DNA of 60,274 bases from CAYUHK01 sp964475165. GTDB lineage: Bacteria > Verrucomicrobiota > Kiritimatiellia > JAAZAB01. The position numbers and the translations under genes were made by a program. The DNA is taken from NCBI GenBank assembly GCA_964475165.1, contig CAYYVN010000011.1, forward strand, positions 1-60,274, written 5' to 3'. Numbering within the stretch: position 1 is the first letter of the stretch; the number at the start of each line of letters is the position of its first letter. Under the pieces are notes generated by a model. It ran no database searches and had not been told where the DNA came from. It was given only the letters and a program-made list of their open reading frames with translations. Of the stretch, positions 7,938 to 16,923 are shown one piece after another.

Positions 7938-9593
7938 ATGGATGCCTTGCAGCGTGCCGCTTATGCTCCGCCTCCCGGGCCGGTGGTGTTGGCCTTGATG
8001 GATGGGATTGGGATTGGTAAATATCCGGAAGGGGATGCGGTGCGGGCGGCCTTCAAGCCGCACCTCGACCGGCTCGGTCGCCAGGCCTTAAGCACTCAGC
8101 TCAAAGCGCATGGCCGCGCGGTGGGTCTGCCCAGCGATGCCGATATGGGCAATAGCGAAGTGGGCCATAATGCCATCGGGTGCGGAAGGGTCTTTGATCA
8201 GGGCGCCAAGCTGGTCCAGGCCGCCCTGCAGTCGGGCCGTATCTTCCGCGATCGCGCCTGGATCGAACTGCTGCGCAATTGCCAAGAGCATAAGAGCACC
8301 CTGCATTTCATCGGTCTTTTTTCGGATGGCAATGTGCATAGCCACCTGGATCACCTGCAGGCTATGTTGCGGCAAGCCAAACAGGAAGGCCAGCGCCGCG
8401 CCCGTATCCATATTCTGCTGGACGGCCGGGATGTGGGCGAAACCTCGGCCTTGGATTATGTGGACTCTTTCGAGAAATTCCTGGCGGAATTGAATGCGGA
8501 TGGCGCGGTGGATTATCGGATCGCTTCCGGCGGCGGCCGGATGCAGATCACCATGGATCGCTATAACGCCAATTGGGATATGGTCCGCCGGGGCTGGGCG
8601 ACGCATGTCCACGGCGCCGGCCCCCAATTCGCCTCGGCCCGTCAGGCCATAGAAGCGCTGCGCCAAGCCCAGCCGGGCGTGATAGATCAAGATCTGCCCC
8701 CCTTCGTGATTGCCACCAACGGCCGGCCCTTGGGGCCTATCGTCGATCATGATAGTGTCATCTTCTTCAATTTCCGCGGCGATCGCGCCATCGAAATCAG
8801 CCGGGCCTTTGAAGAGGACGCTCTGGATAAGTTCGAGCGTCACCCGCGCCCCCAAGTCCTTTATGCGGGCATGATGCAATATGATGGCGATCTCAAGATT
8901 CCCCGGCGCTATCTGGTTGCTCCGCCGGCTATCAGCCGGACCATGGGCGAATATCTGGCGCGCGCCGGTACGCGGCAGTTGGCCGTCAGTGAAACCCAGA
9001 AATTCGGGCATGTCACTTATTTCTTCAATGGCAATCGCTCGGGCAAGTTTGATGAACGCCTCGAAGAATATATCGAAGTGCCCTCGGATATTGTGCCTTT
9101 TGAGGAGCGACCCTGGATGCAGGCGGCCCAAATCACCGATAAGGTGGTGGCGGCCATTCATGAGAATAAATTTCCTTTCATTCGCTTGAACTATCCCAAC
9201 GGCGATATGGTGGGGCATACCGGCGTATTTCAGGCCGCGCAACTTGCCGTGGAGGCCGTGGATTTATGTATCGGCCGCCTGATGCGCTCGGTGGAGGCCA
9301 GGCGTGGCATCCTGGTGGTCTCAGCCGATCATGGCAATGCCGATGATATGCTCGAACACGATGCCCGCAGCGGCGCGGTGAAACTAGATCCGGTCTCCGG
9401 CAAACCGAAAGTGAAGACGGCTCATTCGCTTAATCCTGTGCCGCTGTTCATTTATGATCCCGGGCAAACTCTCCCCTTGGCCTTAACGCCCCGCTCTGAC
9501 CTGGGCATTAGCAGCCTGGCAGCCACCTGCCTGGTTTTGCTGGGTTTTATTCCACCGGCGGATTATGATCCCAGTATTGTGCAGGTGCAGTAG
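7938..9593 (+). CDS. gpmI: 2,3-bisphosphoglycerate-independent phosphoglycerate mutase
   Basis: A 551-residue alkaline-phosphatase-fold enzyme interconverting 3- and 2-phosphoglycerate in glycolysis. The start at 7938 is preferred because CCAGGAG (7922-7928) is correctly spaced. Upstream in-frame starts (TTG 7869, ATG 7887, ATG 7929) have poor or no spacing. Visible motifs are the first metal site 'VLALMDGIGIG', the phosphoserine loop 'DADMGNSEVGHNAIG', the second metal site 'VVSADHGNADDM', and 'TAHSLNPVPLFIYD' near the C-terminus. It is slightly longer than the usual 510 residues. A terminator follows the stop. Confidence 0.95.
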   Translation: MDALQRAAYAPPPGPVVLALMDGIGIGKYPEGDAVRAAFKPHLDRLGRQALSTQLKAHGRAVGLPSDADMGNSEVGHNAIGCGRVFDQGAKLVQAALQSGRIFRDRAWIELLRNCQEHKSTLHFIGLFSDGNVHSHLDHLQAMLRQAKQEGQRRARIHILLDGRDVGETSALDYVDSFEKFLAELNADGAVDYRIASGGGRMQITMDRYNANWDMVRRGWATHVHGAGPQFASARQAIEALRQAQPGVIDQDLPPFVIATNGRPLGPIVDHDSVIFFNFRGDRAIEISRAFEEDALDKFERHPRPQVLYAGMMQYDGDLKIPRRYLVAPPAISRTMGEYLARAGTRQLAVSETQKFGHVTYFFNGNRSGKFDERLEEYIEVPSDIVPFEERPWMQAAQITDKVVAAIHENKFPFIRLNYPNGDMVGHTGVFQAAQLAVEAVDLCIGRLMRSVEARRGILVVSADHGNADDMLEHDARSGAVKLDPVSGKPKVKTAHSLNPVPLFIYDPGQTLPLALTPRSDLGISSLAATCLVLLGFIPPADYDPSIVQVQ

Positions 9594-9640
9594 ATCGGGG
9601 CTGCCGGGCGCCCGCTGCGCTGCGGCCGGCCGATTTTTTT
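9594..9640 (+). terminator. Probable Rho-independent terminator of gpmI
   Basis: Directly after the gpmI stop, ATCGG (9594-9598) can pair with CCGAT (9630-9634), with an inner CCGG/CCGG stem (9604-9607 with 9626-9629). A run of T follows to 9640. The stem has a bulge on the 5' side but is GC-rich. Confidence 0.65.
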
Positions 9641-9688
9641 AGCGGGAGCAAGAATTGTTGAGCCGCTGCTGAGGATAAAGAGCTATCT

Positions 9689-10726
9689 ATGACTGCTGAA
9701 CCCTATGGCATTATTCTGGCCGGCATGACCGATGCCGTGCGTCGTTCCTATGAGCGCTGGGCGCGCCAGGCCGTGGACTGGGATCTGACCGATAGGCCAG
9801 TCGATGCTCCGGATCTGCAGCAGACGACGATTGGCCAGCGCGTAGCCGTGAGTGGTCCGGGCACATTTCTGGGTCGGGAACGCCGGACCCTGGTCTTCGA
9901 ACCGGCGGCTGAGCCGGGCTGGTGGTTTGCGCGCGAGGATCAAGCCGATGCCCTGCCCATTGGAGTCTCGGTGCGCAATGTCTGGACGACCGCCCGTAAT
10001 ATCGTCTTGCGCAGCGGTTCGCCCCATAATTATATGCGCATGGTGGAGCATATCATCGCCCTGCGCCTGGGGTTAGGGCTGGATAACATCATGGTCAAGG
10101 TGCTTTCGGGTGATCCGCCGCTTTTTGAGCGCGGCAGCCTCGACTTGGTTGAGGCCCTGGAGGCGGCCGGCCGGGTACAGCAGGCGGCGCCGGTGCATTA
10201 TGTGACCGTCAAGGAAACCGTCACCGTCGCTGGTGCCAATGGCAGTTTTCTGACCCTGGCGCCCTGCCAGGCCTCAGCTCCACAGCTGGAGATGGATTGC
10301 GCAGTGGATTTTCCCGATGCCATTGGCCAGCAACGCATCAAGTTCCATCTCAGCCGAGATCTCTTTCGTTATGGCGCGCTGGCGCGCACCAATACCACTG
10401 CCGCCAATAAGCTGTATTTTGCTACACTGGGCAAGCTGTTTGCTGATATCCGTAATATGGGCTATACCGAGCGCAATATCTTGATTGCCGGGAAACGCCG
10501 TTATCTGAATCCACCCCAGCTGCTGCACGCCGGCAAGTCCCTCGAAGCTGTTTGGCATCGCGCCCTGCTGGATTTGTTGGCCGCCTTGGCTTTGATTGAT
10601 CAAGGGCGCTTTGTGGGCCGCGTAATTTCCTATAAATCCGGCCATACCCTGGATGTGGAAATGATGCGCCTGCTGCATAAATACGATATCTTGCAAACCT
10701 TGGCGGCTGAACCCCCGTCCGCCTGA
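9689..10726 (+). CDS. Divergent LpxC-family UDP-3-O-acyl-GlcNAc deacetylase
   Basis: A 345-residue protein matching the two-domain LpxC fold. LpxC removes the acetyl group in the first committed step of lipid A synthesis in the cytoplasm. Landmarks seen are the early 'SGPGTFLGRERRTL' domain start, 'MVEHIIALRLGLGLDNI' with the Glu-His pair (H121 as a zinc ligand), 'ALARTNT' matching the substrate-contact ART motif, and 'VISYKSGHTLD' with the general-acid His (H319). The zinc pair that is HxxxD in characterised LpxC appears here as 'WHRALLD', with H290 and D295 one residue further apart. The enzyme may be a divergent paralogue or have adjusted geometry. No other lipid A genes are nearby. Confidence 0.78.
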   Translation: MTAEPYGIILAGMTDAVRRSYERWARQAVDWDLTDRPVDAPDLQQTTIGQRVAVSGPGTFLGRERRTLVFEPAAEPGWWFAREDQADALPIGVSVRNVWTTARNIVLRSGSPHNYMRMVEHIIALRLGLGLDNIMVKVLSGDPPLFERGSLDLVEALEAAGRVQQAAPVHYVTVKETVTVAGANGSFLTLAPCQASAPQLEMDCAVDFPDAIGQQRIKFHLSRDLFRYGALARTNTTAANKLYFATLGKLFADIRNMGYTERNILIAGKRRYLNPPQLLHAGKSLEAVWHRALLDLLAALALIDQGRFVGRVISYKSGHTLDVEMMRLLHKYDILQTLAAEPPSA

Positions 10727-10864
10727 GACTGCCAGCCCCGCCGCTCTTGTTATCTGCCTAAAAACAGGTTGCCTTCCCAAGCCGGACCGCTTAAGCTGCA
10801 AAGCCGGCCAAGGTGCTGGCGCCAGCCGCCGCCAGAACCTCCGGATTGTTATGGAAAGGCAATT

Positions 10865-11554
10865 ATGTTTATCGATCCTCTATATCTGATCATGCTGGCG
10901 CCGGCTTTTATCCTGGCCTTGCTGGCTTCCATGCTGACCCGCACCACTTTTTCTAAATACGCGCGGGTGGCCGCTTCATCCAGAATGCGGGGCGCCGAAG
11001 CGGCCGCCCGGCTATTGGAGCGCAGCGGGGTCAGAGATGTCACCGTTGAGCGCACCACCGGCTTTTTAAGCGATCATTATGACCCCCGCACGCGCACGCT
11101 GCGCCTGTCGGATAATGTCTATAATTCCCATTCCTTGGCGGCCATTGGCGTGGCTTGTCATGAAGCCGGTCATGCCATTCAACATGCGCAGCATTATGCG
11201 CCGCTGGGGTTGCGCTCAGCCCTGGTGCCCGTGACCCAAATCGGCACTCTGGCGCCCTATATCATTCTGCCTCTGGGCTTCATCTTGGGTTCGTTGTTTT
11301 TGATCAAGCTGGGCATTGCGCTCTTCGCGCTGGTGGTGCTTTTTGCGCTGGTGACCCTGCCGGTGGAATGGGATGCCAGCGCGCGTGCCAAACGGCTGAT
11401 GGTTTCGGCGGGCATCGTCTCGCCGGCCGAACAGCGCCAAGCCGGGCAGGTCTTGAATGCCGCGTTTTTAACCTATGTGGCCGCGGCCGTCTCGGCGCTC
11501 TTGACCCTCTTATATTTCCTGTTGCGTTCCGGTCTGCTCGGCGCGCGCCGCTGA
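10865..11554 (+). CDS. Membrane zinc metallopeptidase, YugP-like
   Basis: A 229-residue integral membrane peptidase. The ATG at 10865 follows a GGAAAGG ribosome site; the upstream in-frame extension to 10769 has no signal. A transmembrane helix opens the protein ('YLIMLAPAFILALLAS'), then comes 'ACHEAGHAIQHAQHY' with the zinc motif H99-E100-H103, followed by two hydrophobic segments ('APYIILPLGFILGSLFLI', 'LFALVVLFALVTL') and a C-terminal helix. 'LPVEWDASARA' matches the conserved PVEFDAS block of the Zn_peptidase_2 family. The substrates of this family are unknown. The preceding gap (10727-10864) shows no recognisable signal. Confidence 0.9.
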   Translation: MFIDPLYLIMLAPAFILALLASMLTRTTFSKYARVAASSRMRGAEAAARLLERSGVRDVTVERTTGFLSDHYDPRTRTLRLSDNVYNSHSLAAIGVACHEAGHAIQHAQHYAPLGLRSALVPVTQIGTLAPYIILPLGFILGSLFLIKLGIALFALVVLFALVTLPVEWDASARAKRLMVSAGIVSPAEQRQAGQVLNAAFLTYVAAAVSALLTLLYFLLRSGLLGARR

Positions 11555-11572
11555 GCCAGCCACCCGTTGGCG

Positions 11573-12244
11573 CTATGGCCCGGCTGCAGGCTGGGCGTCG
11601 AGAACATATGGTTTGGCCGTTAGCTCTTGATAGCCGGAGCTGATGACGCTGGAGCCAAAGGCCATCAGGGTCAGAAGCATTATGATGAGCAGGGCATTTA
11701 GCCCGCGCCGCATCCCCAGCTGCCGCCAGGCTAAGGCCAGCCAAAAGAGCGTCCAAGCCGCCAGGGCAATGGCCGTGCGCGTTGCGGCCGCCAGATCGAA
11801 ATGCCAGAAGAACACAATGCGCGGCCAAGGCCAGTCTCCATTTTGAACCTGTTGCCGGCGCGCCAGGGAGATTTTCATGTTCTGCCTGATATCCGGCTGG
11901 CGGCCCAGATAGCGTTCGGCCCGTGCCAGGGCATCGAATGCTTCCGGATAGCGTTCGGCCCGCAACAAAGCAGTGCCCAGATTATAAAATAAAACCCCGT
12001 TGCCCCCGCCTGTCAGGGCCAGTTGTTGATAGGCGCGCGCGGCCTGCCGATAATCTTCCAGGCTATCAGCTGAGACCATCAGCGCGTTAGCCTCGTTCCA
12101 GAGGAAGGTCCGTTCGGCCGTAGCACCAGCCGCGGTGAGCACGGCAATCAGCAGCCAGAGCACCAGGCTCAGCATGCGCCGCCCTGGCCGCGACCGGTGA
12201 AAACCAGCCGGCTGATTTGGGCGTTTAATGGTGGGTGGCATCAT
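11573..12244 (-). CDS. BatE-like TPR membrane protein
   Basis: A 223-residue protein at the end of the MoxR-Bat block. A short basic N-terminus leads into a membrane/signal segment ('MLSLVLWLLIAVLTAAGA'). A TPR pair follows ('GNGVLFYNLGTALLRAERYP', 'EAFDALARAERYLGRQPDI'), then two C-terminal hydrophobic helices ('ALAAWTLFWLALAW', 'LLIIMLLTLMAF'). BatE proteins of the Bat (Bacteroides aerotolerance) operons have TPRs in this position and probably help assemble periplasmic complexes. The start overlaps the BatD stop by four bases. The typical C-terminal SH3 domain of some BatE proteins is not evident. Confidence 0.75.
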   Translation of the reverse strand: MMPPTIKRPNQPAGFHRSRPGRRMLSLVLWLLIAVLTAAGATAERTFLWNEANALMVSADSLEDYRQAARAYQQLALTGGGNGVLFYNLGTALLRAERYPEAFDALARAERYLGRQPDIRQNMKISLARRQQVQNGDWPWPRIVFFWHFDLAAATRTAIALAAWTLFWLALAWRQLGMRRGLNALLIIMLLTLMAFGSSVISSGYQELTAKPYVLDAQPAAGP

Positions 12245-14199
12245 GACTGGGTTTCCCGATCGATTTGGTTCAGCAGCCGCTCCAAATGGCGGCAGTCAGC
12301 GGCCAGATTGCCCGGCAGCGTCTGGGGGGCGAATCCGGCGTTGAAATATCTTTCGAAGATCTTGCTGAGCGCCTGGCCGCTAGCCGCGCTGACCCCGGCT
12401 TGCGCCAGCCATAGCTCCGCATCGGCGGGGGTCCCTTGAGCGGCGCCCAGCCGCTCCACCAGGTATTGACTGATAGCGGCGCGGATCTCCCGTTCAGCCT
12501 GGGCGCTATTATGCCGCGCCAGCCGCTGCGCTTTGCCTAGGCGCTGTTTGGCCCGGCTCAAGGCAGCGCGTTTTTGACGGGCACAGCGCCAGCTGGCCCG
12601 CCGCCGATAGATCAGTCCGCCGAGCCAGGTCAGTAGATAGGCTGCCGGCCCAACCGCTCCCAGCGCCCAGAGTCGCGGGTGACCAAGCAAGGGAACCGGA
12701 TCTATGCCGGAAGTTCCCAGGCGCAAGGCTGCCGGAGGGGCGCTGGCCAGATCCTCTTCCGGAGGCTGCCCGCGGGCGTGATTAGTATGGCCGATCATCT
12801 GCGAGGCAGTCACTTCGGGGCCGGGCGCAATCTGCAAGGCCAGCGGCGCGCTGGCCACCGTTTGATATTGGCGCTGGTGAGTGTCGTAATAGGATACCTC
12901 AACGGGTGGTAAGTCATAAGCGCCCGGAAGATCCGGCCGCAAGGTATAAACATATCGGCGTTGATCAGGCTGCTTGATCGTTTGGACGGTATTATCATAG
13001 ACGGTGAAGCGCGCGGCGATATTCGTCTGTAAGTTGAGTTTCGGTGGTAACATTTTATCGAAATTAACCTGACCCGCGAGCGTCAGAGTCAATTTCAACG
13101 GGTCGCCAACCTTGCCTTGGGTGGTATCCAGTTCAGCGCTGGCGATCAGGTTGGTGCCCAGGGCGCCAGTGTAGGAAAGCGGTCGCCCTTCCTCCGGCGG
13201 CGGGATGACCCGCACCGTGCAGGCCGGACCCACCGCAAAGATATGGGCGCCCTGAGCCTGCCCCTGCGCGTTGATCTCGACCGGAACCAAACCCTTGAAG
13301 ACCACCGGCCCAAAAACATAGTTGCGCTCCTCCTGCGCCCTGAGCTGCAGCTTAAGGCTATAGGCCAGATATGCCTGACCATCCTCTTCCACTGACTGGC
13401 GGTCCAGCATGAACTTAGCTTTCCGATTGCGCCCGGCCAGTTCCCCGAAGAAGCTTTGCAAATCGAAAGGGTGCGTGCGCAGGGTGATGTCATTGATACA
13501 TAAGCCCGGCTGATAATAGTCGGCGGTCAGCTGCTCTTGCAGGAGGCGCCGCCAATCGGGCGCGTTCAAGCCAAGCAGTATTTCATCGTTCAGATAGGGC
13601 ACGGTTAAATCCGGTGGGTTTTGTGGAAAGAGAGGTTCATAATTGGCATGGGGCTCAGCCAGGCGCCGAATGAGCAAGCGCAGAGTCACCTCAAATGGCT
13701 CATCCACCAGCACGCTCTCCTGCGATGAACGCACGGCAATCAAAACACGATCTTGTTTTTCAATATCTGTCACCGTCACCCAGGGGCCGGGATCAGTCAG
13801 AGTGTGGCCATCCACCGCGAGGGTGATGGGGCCCCATTGCTGGCGGCCGGCGAGTGCCGGGGTAATCTCATAGCTGGCTACGCGGCCGCTGAAGCCTTCC
13901 TGCATGAGGCGGCCATTGATGATCGTGATGCTGTAGTTACTGATATCACGGCTGCCCAGCGGTTTGATGGTGCAGTTTGTAAGCTGAGAGAAATCCGGTT
14001 CCGGAAAGCGGCTGGCATCGGTCAGCGTGATTTCCAAGAGGAAAGATTCACCGAGATAAACCTGGTTACGATTGGCTTCCACTTTCAGGAGCGGTTCCGC
14101 CAGGCCGGCCGTGGCGCCCACTGCCAGGGCCAGGATGAGATATACGGTTTTTTTCATCACAAGGCTACCAGTGGCCATCCTCTCCAGCCAGCTTTTCAC
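12241..14199 (-). CDS. BatD-family protein (oxygen tolerance)
   Basis: A 652-residue envelope protein. The GTG at 14199 overlaps the BatB-BatC stop (GTGA), but the strong signal peptide begins at an internal ATG (14157, MKKTVYLILALAVGATAGLA), which is a credible alternative start. The mature part is built of Ig-like beta domains ('VEANRNQVYLGESFLLEITL', 'VLVDEPFEVTLRLLIRRL', 'TTQGKVGDPLKLTLTLAGQV') as in BatD. A transmembrane helix near residue 510 ('GAVGPAAYLLTWLGGLIY') and a basic cytoplasmic helical tail follow. BatD members act with BatA-BatE and MoxR. The exact function is unknown, with roles in oxygen and stress tolerance reported for relatives. Confidence 0.85.
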   Translation of the reverse strand: MKSWLERMATGSLVMKKTVYLILALAVGATAGLAEPLLKVEANRNQVYLGESFLLEITLTDASRFPEPDFSQLTNCTIKPLGSRDISNYSITIINGRLMQEGFSGRVASYEITPALAGRQQWGPITLAVDGHTLTDPGPWVTVTDIEKQDRVLIAVRSSQESVLVDEPFEVTLRLLIRRLAEPHANYEPLFPQNPPDLTVPYLNDEILLGLNAPDWRRLLQEQLTADYYQPGLCINDITLRTHPFDLQSFFGELAGRNRKAKFMLDRQSVEEDGQAYLAYSLKLQLRAQEERNYVFGPVVFKGLVPVEINAQGQAQGAHIFAVGPACTVRVIPPPEEGRPLSYTGALGTNLIASAELDTTQGKVGDPLKLTLTLAGQVNFDKMLPPKLNLQTNIAARFTVYDNTVQTIKQPDQRRYVYTLRPDLPGAYDLPPVEVSYYDTHQRQYQTVASAPLALQIAPGPEVTASQMIGHTNHARGQPPEEDLASAPPAALRLGTSGIDPVPLLGHPRLWALGAVGPAAYLLTWLGGLIYRRRASWRCARQKRAALSRAKQRLGKAQRLARHNSAQAEREIRAAISQYLVERLGAAQGTPADAELWLAQAGVSAASGQALSKIFERYFNAGFAPQTLPGNLAADCRHLERLLNQIDRETQS

Positions 14200-16910
14200 C
14201 AGTCTTTTTCCAGCGGGGCCGGGGGGATATAAGGTGTCGGCTGACGCTCCTCGCGCCGCTCTCTTTCCCGTTGCACGGCTTTCTCCAGCAGGGCGCGGGC
14301 CTCGGCTGGCGTCATGCTATCCTCCGCTGGCGGGGAGTCAGGGGCGGCCTCTGGCGGCGGAGAGGATGCTTCCGGCGCAGCTGGCTCGCTCTCCGCGGGT
14401 GGCGGCTGGTTTTCTGATTGTTCTTCGGCTGACTCGGTCGGCGGCTGCTCAGGCGCTGGCTCCTGCTCAGGCGTCGCCTCCTGATCTGGTGCTGGCTGTT
14501 CTTGCTGCTCCTGAGGCAGTAGATCAGCAATGGCCTGCAGGAGCCGGTAGGCCTCTTGTTGTTCCTTCAGCACCACCTCCGGGGCGCTGCTGAGGGGTGA
14601 CCTTAAAAGTTCAGCCGCCCCTTCCTGGTGCCTTTGGGCTTCACGGGCCAGATCGAGAATGGTGGCGCGTTTTTCCGCCGAGATCCCCGCCTGGGCTGGC
14701 GGCGGGGTTGTATCGGCGGCATTGATAAGCGTTGGGCCGCTTGCCTCTGGGGGCGGAGGCAGCCCCTCCGGCGGCACGGCCTCTGCGAAGCGTTCCGCGA
14801 ACAGCTGGGTCAAGAGGGTGGCTTCTTCTTGCTCGGCACGGATTGCCTCTTGCGCGCCAGCGGCGCGCATGGATGGCAGCATAGTGATGGCGTTAGTTTG
14901 GCGCTGCAGATCCTCTCTGAGCAGCAGGGGGAAAGGCGCCCAAGCTTTCCAGACATTATAAATACCGGCCTTGGCGCGCGCGGCGGCGGCATAGGCTTGA
15001 TTATCCAAATTGCGCAGATCCTCCCGCGCGCGTTGCATTTCATTTTCCAGCGCCTCTAAATGGGCTTGCATCTGCGCCAGCTGCTGCGCTCCGGCCGTAG
15101 CCAGTTGGGCGCGCAGAGGAATCAATAAAGTTGTGTTGCGCCGCTGCTGTTCGGCCAGTGCCTCCAGCATATTGATCCGCGCGGGAGTGGCATTGGTCAT
15201 AGCGGCCGGCAAGGCCGCCACGATCTGGCGCTGGGCGTCCAGCATTTCAGCCGCGATGGCGCCCGGCTGAGTCTGCCCATATTTTTCCAGCAGGGGCCTC
15301 GTCTGAGCTTCGCTGCGGGCGGCGGGTAGCGCTTGCGTGACGCTCGCCAGATTAGCGCGGGCGGATAACAGCTCCGGGTTGCGGCGCCAAGCGCGCTGAA
15401 AGGCCTCTCCGGCTTGCTCGAGCAGCCGGGGCCGGATAGCGTAATGGCTATCGCCAGCCTGGGGCTCTTGGTCCGCCAGTTGAAACAAGGCGCATCCGGC
15501 ATTATAGCTGGCCGCGGCGGCCAGAGCATTTTCCTGGCGTGCCAGGGCCAGAAAATGATCCGCGGCCGCCTGGTATTGCCCGGCGCGATAAAGGGCGCCG
15601 GCAGCATTATAGATTAAGCTGTTGCGCAAACCGGTCGATCCGCTCGCGGCCGCCTCTAAATAAGTCGCCGCCGCTTCCTCGTATTTGCCCTTTCGGTAAA
15701 GGCTTTGGGCCAGGCGCGCGCCCGCCCGGCCGCCTGGCACGATCGCTGGCTTGGTGGCGGCCGCCGGGGCCACAGGCTGGCTCGCCGGCGGCGTGTTGCT
15801 GGGAGCGGCTTGAGTCAGGGCCATCACATTACAGGCTCCGGCCAGGCCGATCAGCGCCAGCAGCAGTTGCCGCCGCGCGAGGCGCTGAAGGCTTGCCGCG
15901 GAGTTGACGGATCTGGCCAGACGGCCGCGACTCAACCCGGCGCTGGCCAGCAGGCATAGCAGGGCCGGTAAGAGAAACCATTGGAAACGATCCACATAGC
16001 GGCGTTGCAAAGATTCCTCTATATCCTGTGCCGCGATTTTACTCAAATGATCTCGATAAAGGGTGCCCAGCTTAACGTTGGCCACGCCCACCGGTATATA
16101 TACCCCGCCCGTGATCTCGGCTAGAGCCTTGAGCGTGGCGTGCTCCAGTTTACTAACTACCGGTTGGCCTTGATAGATCACGACCTCATTTTTATTCAAG
16201 GCGCTGGGGATGGTGGCTCCCTGCGGGTCGCCCAAGCCGACGGTGAAGATAACCACTCCACGCTGCTGAGCTTCGGCCGCCGCGGCGCGCGCCTTGCCGG
16301 CCAGGTCTTCGCCGTCGGAGATGAGCACGATAGCCCGGTGCGCGCCCTGATCGCTTTCGAAAGCATCCAGTGCTTTATGAATAGCAGCGCCAATATCTGT
16401 CTGACCCCGTGGCGCAGAATCCACCGTCACATCGTTGAGGATTTCTTCCAGATAGGCGTAATCGGTAGTCAGGGGGCAGAGCTGGATGGCTCGGCCGCGG
16501 AAAGCCAGCAGAGCGGCGCGATCTCCGCGCAGTTCCCGCAGCAGATCTTGAATATCGGTCTGGGCCCTTTGGAGGCGGTTGGGATGTACATCCTCGGCCA
16601 GCATCGAACGCGATACATCCAGAGCGATGATCAGATCGCGGCCGCGTTGGATAACGGTTTCTTCGCGCACGCCCCATTGCGGGCGGGCGGCGGCCAGGAG
16701 AGCCAGCAGGCAGCCGCTTAACAGGCCGGCCCATTGCCAGTAAAAACGCTGGGTGGCCGGCGGGGGACACAGTTTTGCGCGCATAGTCGGCGCCAGCCAT
16801 TGCGCCAGGGCCCGGTTCTGCCGGCGCCATAAAGCCAGCCAGATCAAGCCGCCCACTGGCACCAGCCAGAGCCCGTAAAGCATCCACGCATTGGCAAAAT
16901 GTAGCGGCAT
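14196..16910 (-). CDS. BatB-BatC fusion: von Willebrand factor A domain plus TPRs
   Basis: A 904-residue inner-membrane protein. Two helices at the N-terminus precede a VWA domain with the metal-binding MIDAS motif 'ALDVSRSM' (about residues 98-102) and 'LISDGEDL'. A helix near residue 315 ('WFLLPALLCLLASAGLS') closes the BatB part. From about residue 395 there are TPR units ('GARLAQSLYRKGKYEEAA', 'IYNAAGALYRAGQYQAAADH') as in BatC. Then come long helices and a Pro/Glu/Gln/Ala-rich tail (about 830-890) ending 'TPYIPPAPLEKDW'. BatB and BatC are usually separate genes, so this is a natural fusion. Its stop overlaps BatD by four bases. Confidence 0.85.
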   Translation of the reverse strand: MPLHFANAWMLYGLWLVPVGGLIWLALWRRQNRALAQWLAPTMRAKLCPPPATQRFYWQWAGLLSGCLLALLAAARPQWGVREETVIQRGRDLIIALDVSRSMLAEDVHPNRLQRAQTDIQDLLRELRGDRAALLAFRGRAIQLCPLTTDYAYLEEILNDVTVDSAPRGQTDIGAAIHKALDAFESDQGAHRAIVLISDGEDLAGKARAAAAEAQQRGVVIFTVGLGDPQGATIPSALNKNEVVIYQGQPVVSKLEHATLKALAEITGGVYIPVGVANVKLGTLYRDHLSKIAAQDIEESLQRRYVDRFQWFLLPALLCLLASAGLSRGRLARSVNSAASLQRLARRQLLLALIGLAGACNVMALTQAAPSNTPPASQPVAPAAATKPAIVPGGRAGARLAQSLYRKGKYEEAAATYLEAAASGSTGLRNSLIYNAAGALYRAGQYQAAADHFLALARQENALAAAASYNAGCALFQLADQEPQAGDSHYAIRPRLLEQAGEAFQRAWRRNPELLSARANLASVTQALPAARSEAQTRPLLEKYGQTQPGAIAAEMLDAQRQIVAALPAAMTNATPARINMLEALAEQQRRNTTLLIPLRAQLATAGAQQLAQMQAHLEALENEMQRAREDLRNLDNQAYAAAARAKAGIYNVWKAWAPFPLLLREDLQRQTNAITMLPSMRAAGAQEAIRAEQEEATLLTQLFAERFAEAVPPEGLPPPPEASGPTLINAADTTPPPAQAGISAEKRATILDLAREAQRHQEGAAELLRSPLSSAPEVVLKEQQEAYRLLQAIADLLPQEQQEQPAPDQEATPEQEPAPEQPPTESAEEQSENQPPPAESEPAAPEASSPPPEAAPDSPPAEDSMTPAEARALLEKAVQRERERREERQPTPYIPPAPLEKDW

Positions 16911-16923
16911 ATTTTTTATCCCG

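Noticed and set aside
8088..9242. Long open frame on the minus strand opposite gpmI
   Set aside because: It lies wholly inside a clearly conserved gene on the other strand and has no domain or ribosome site. Such frames are common in GC-rich DNA.
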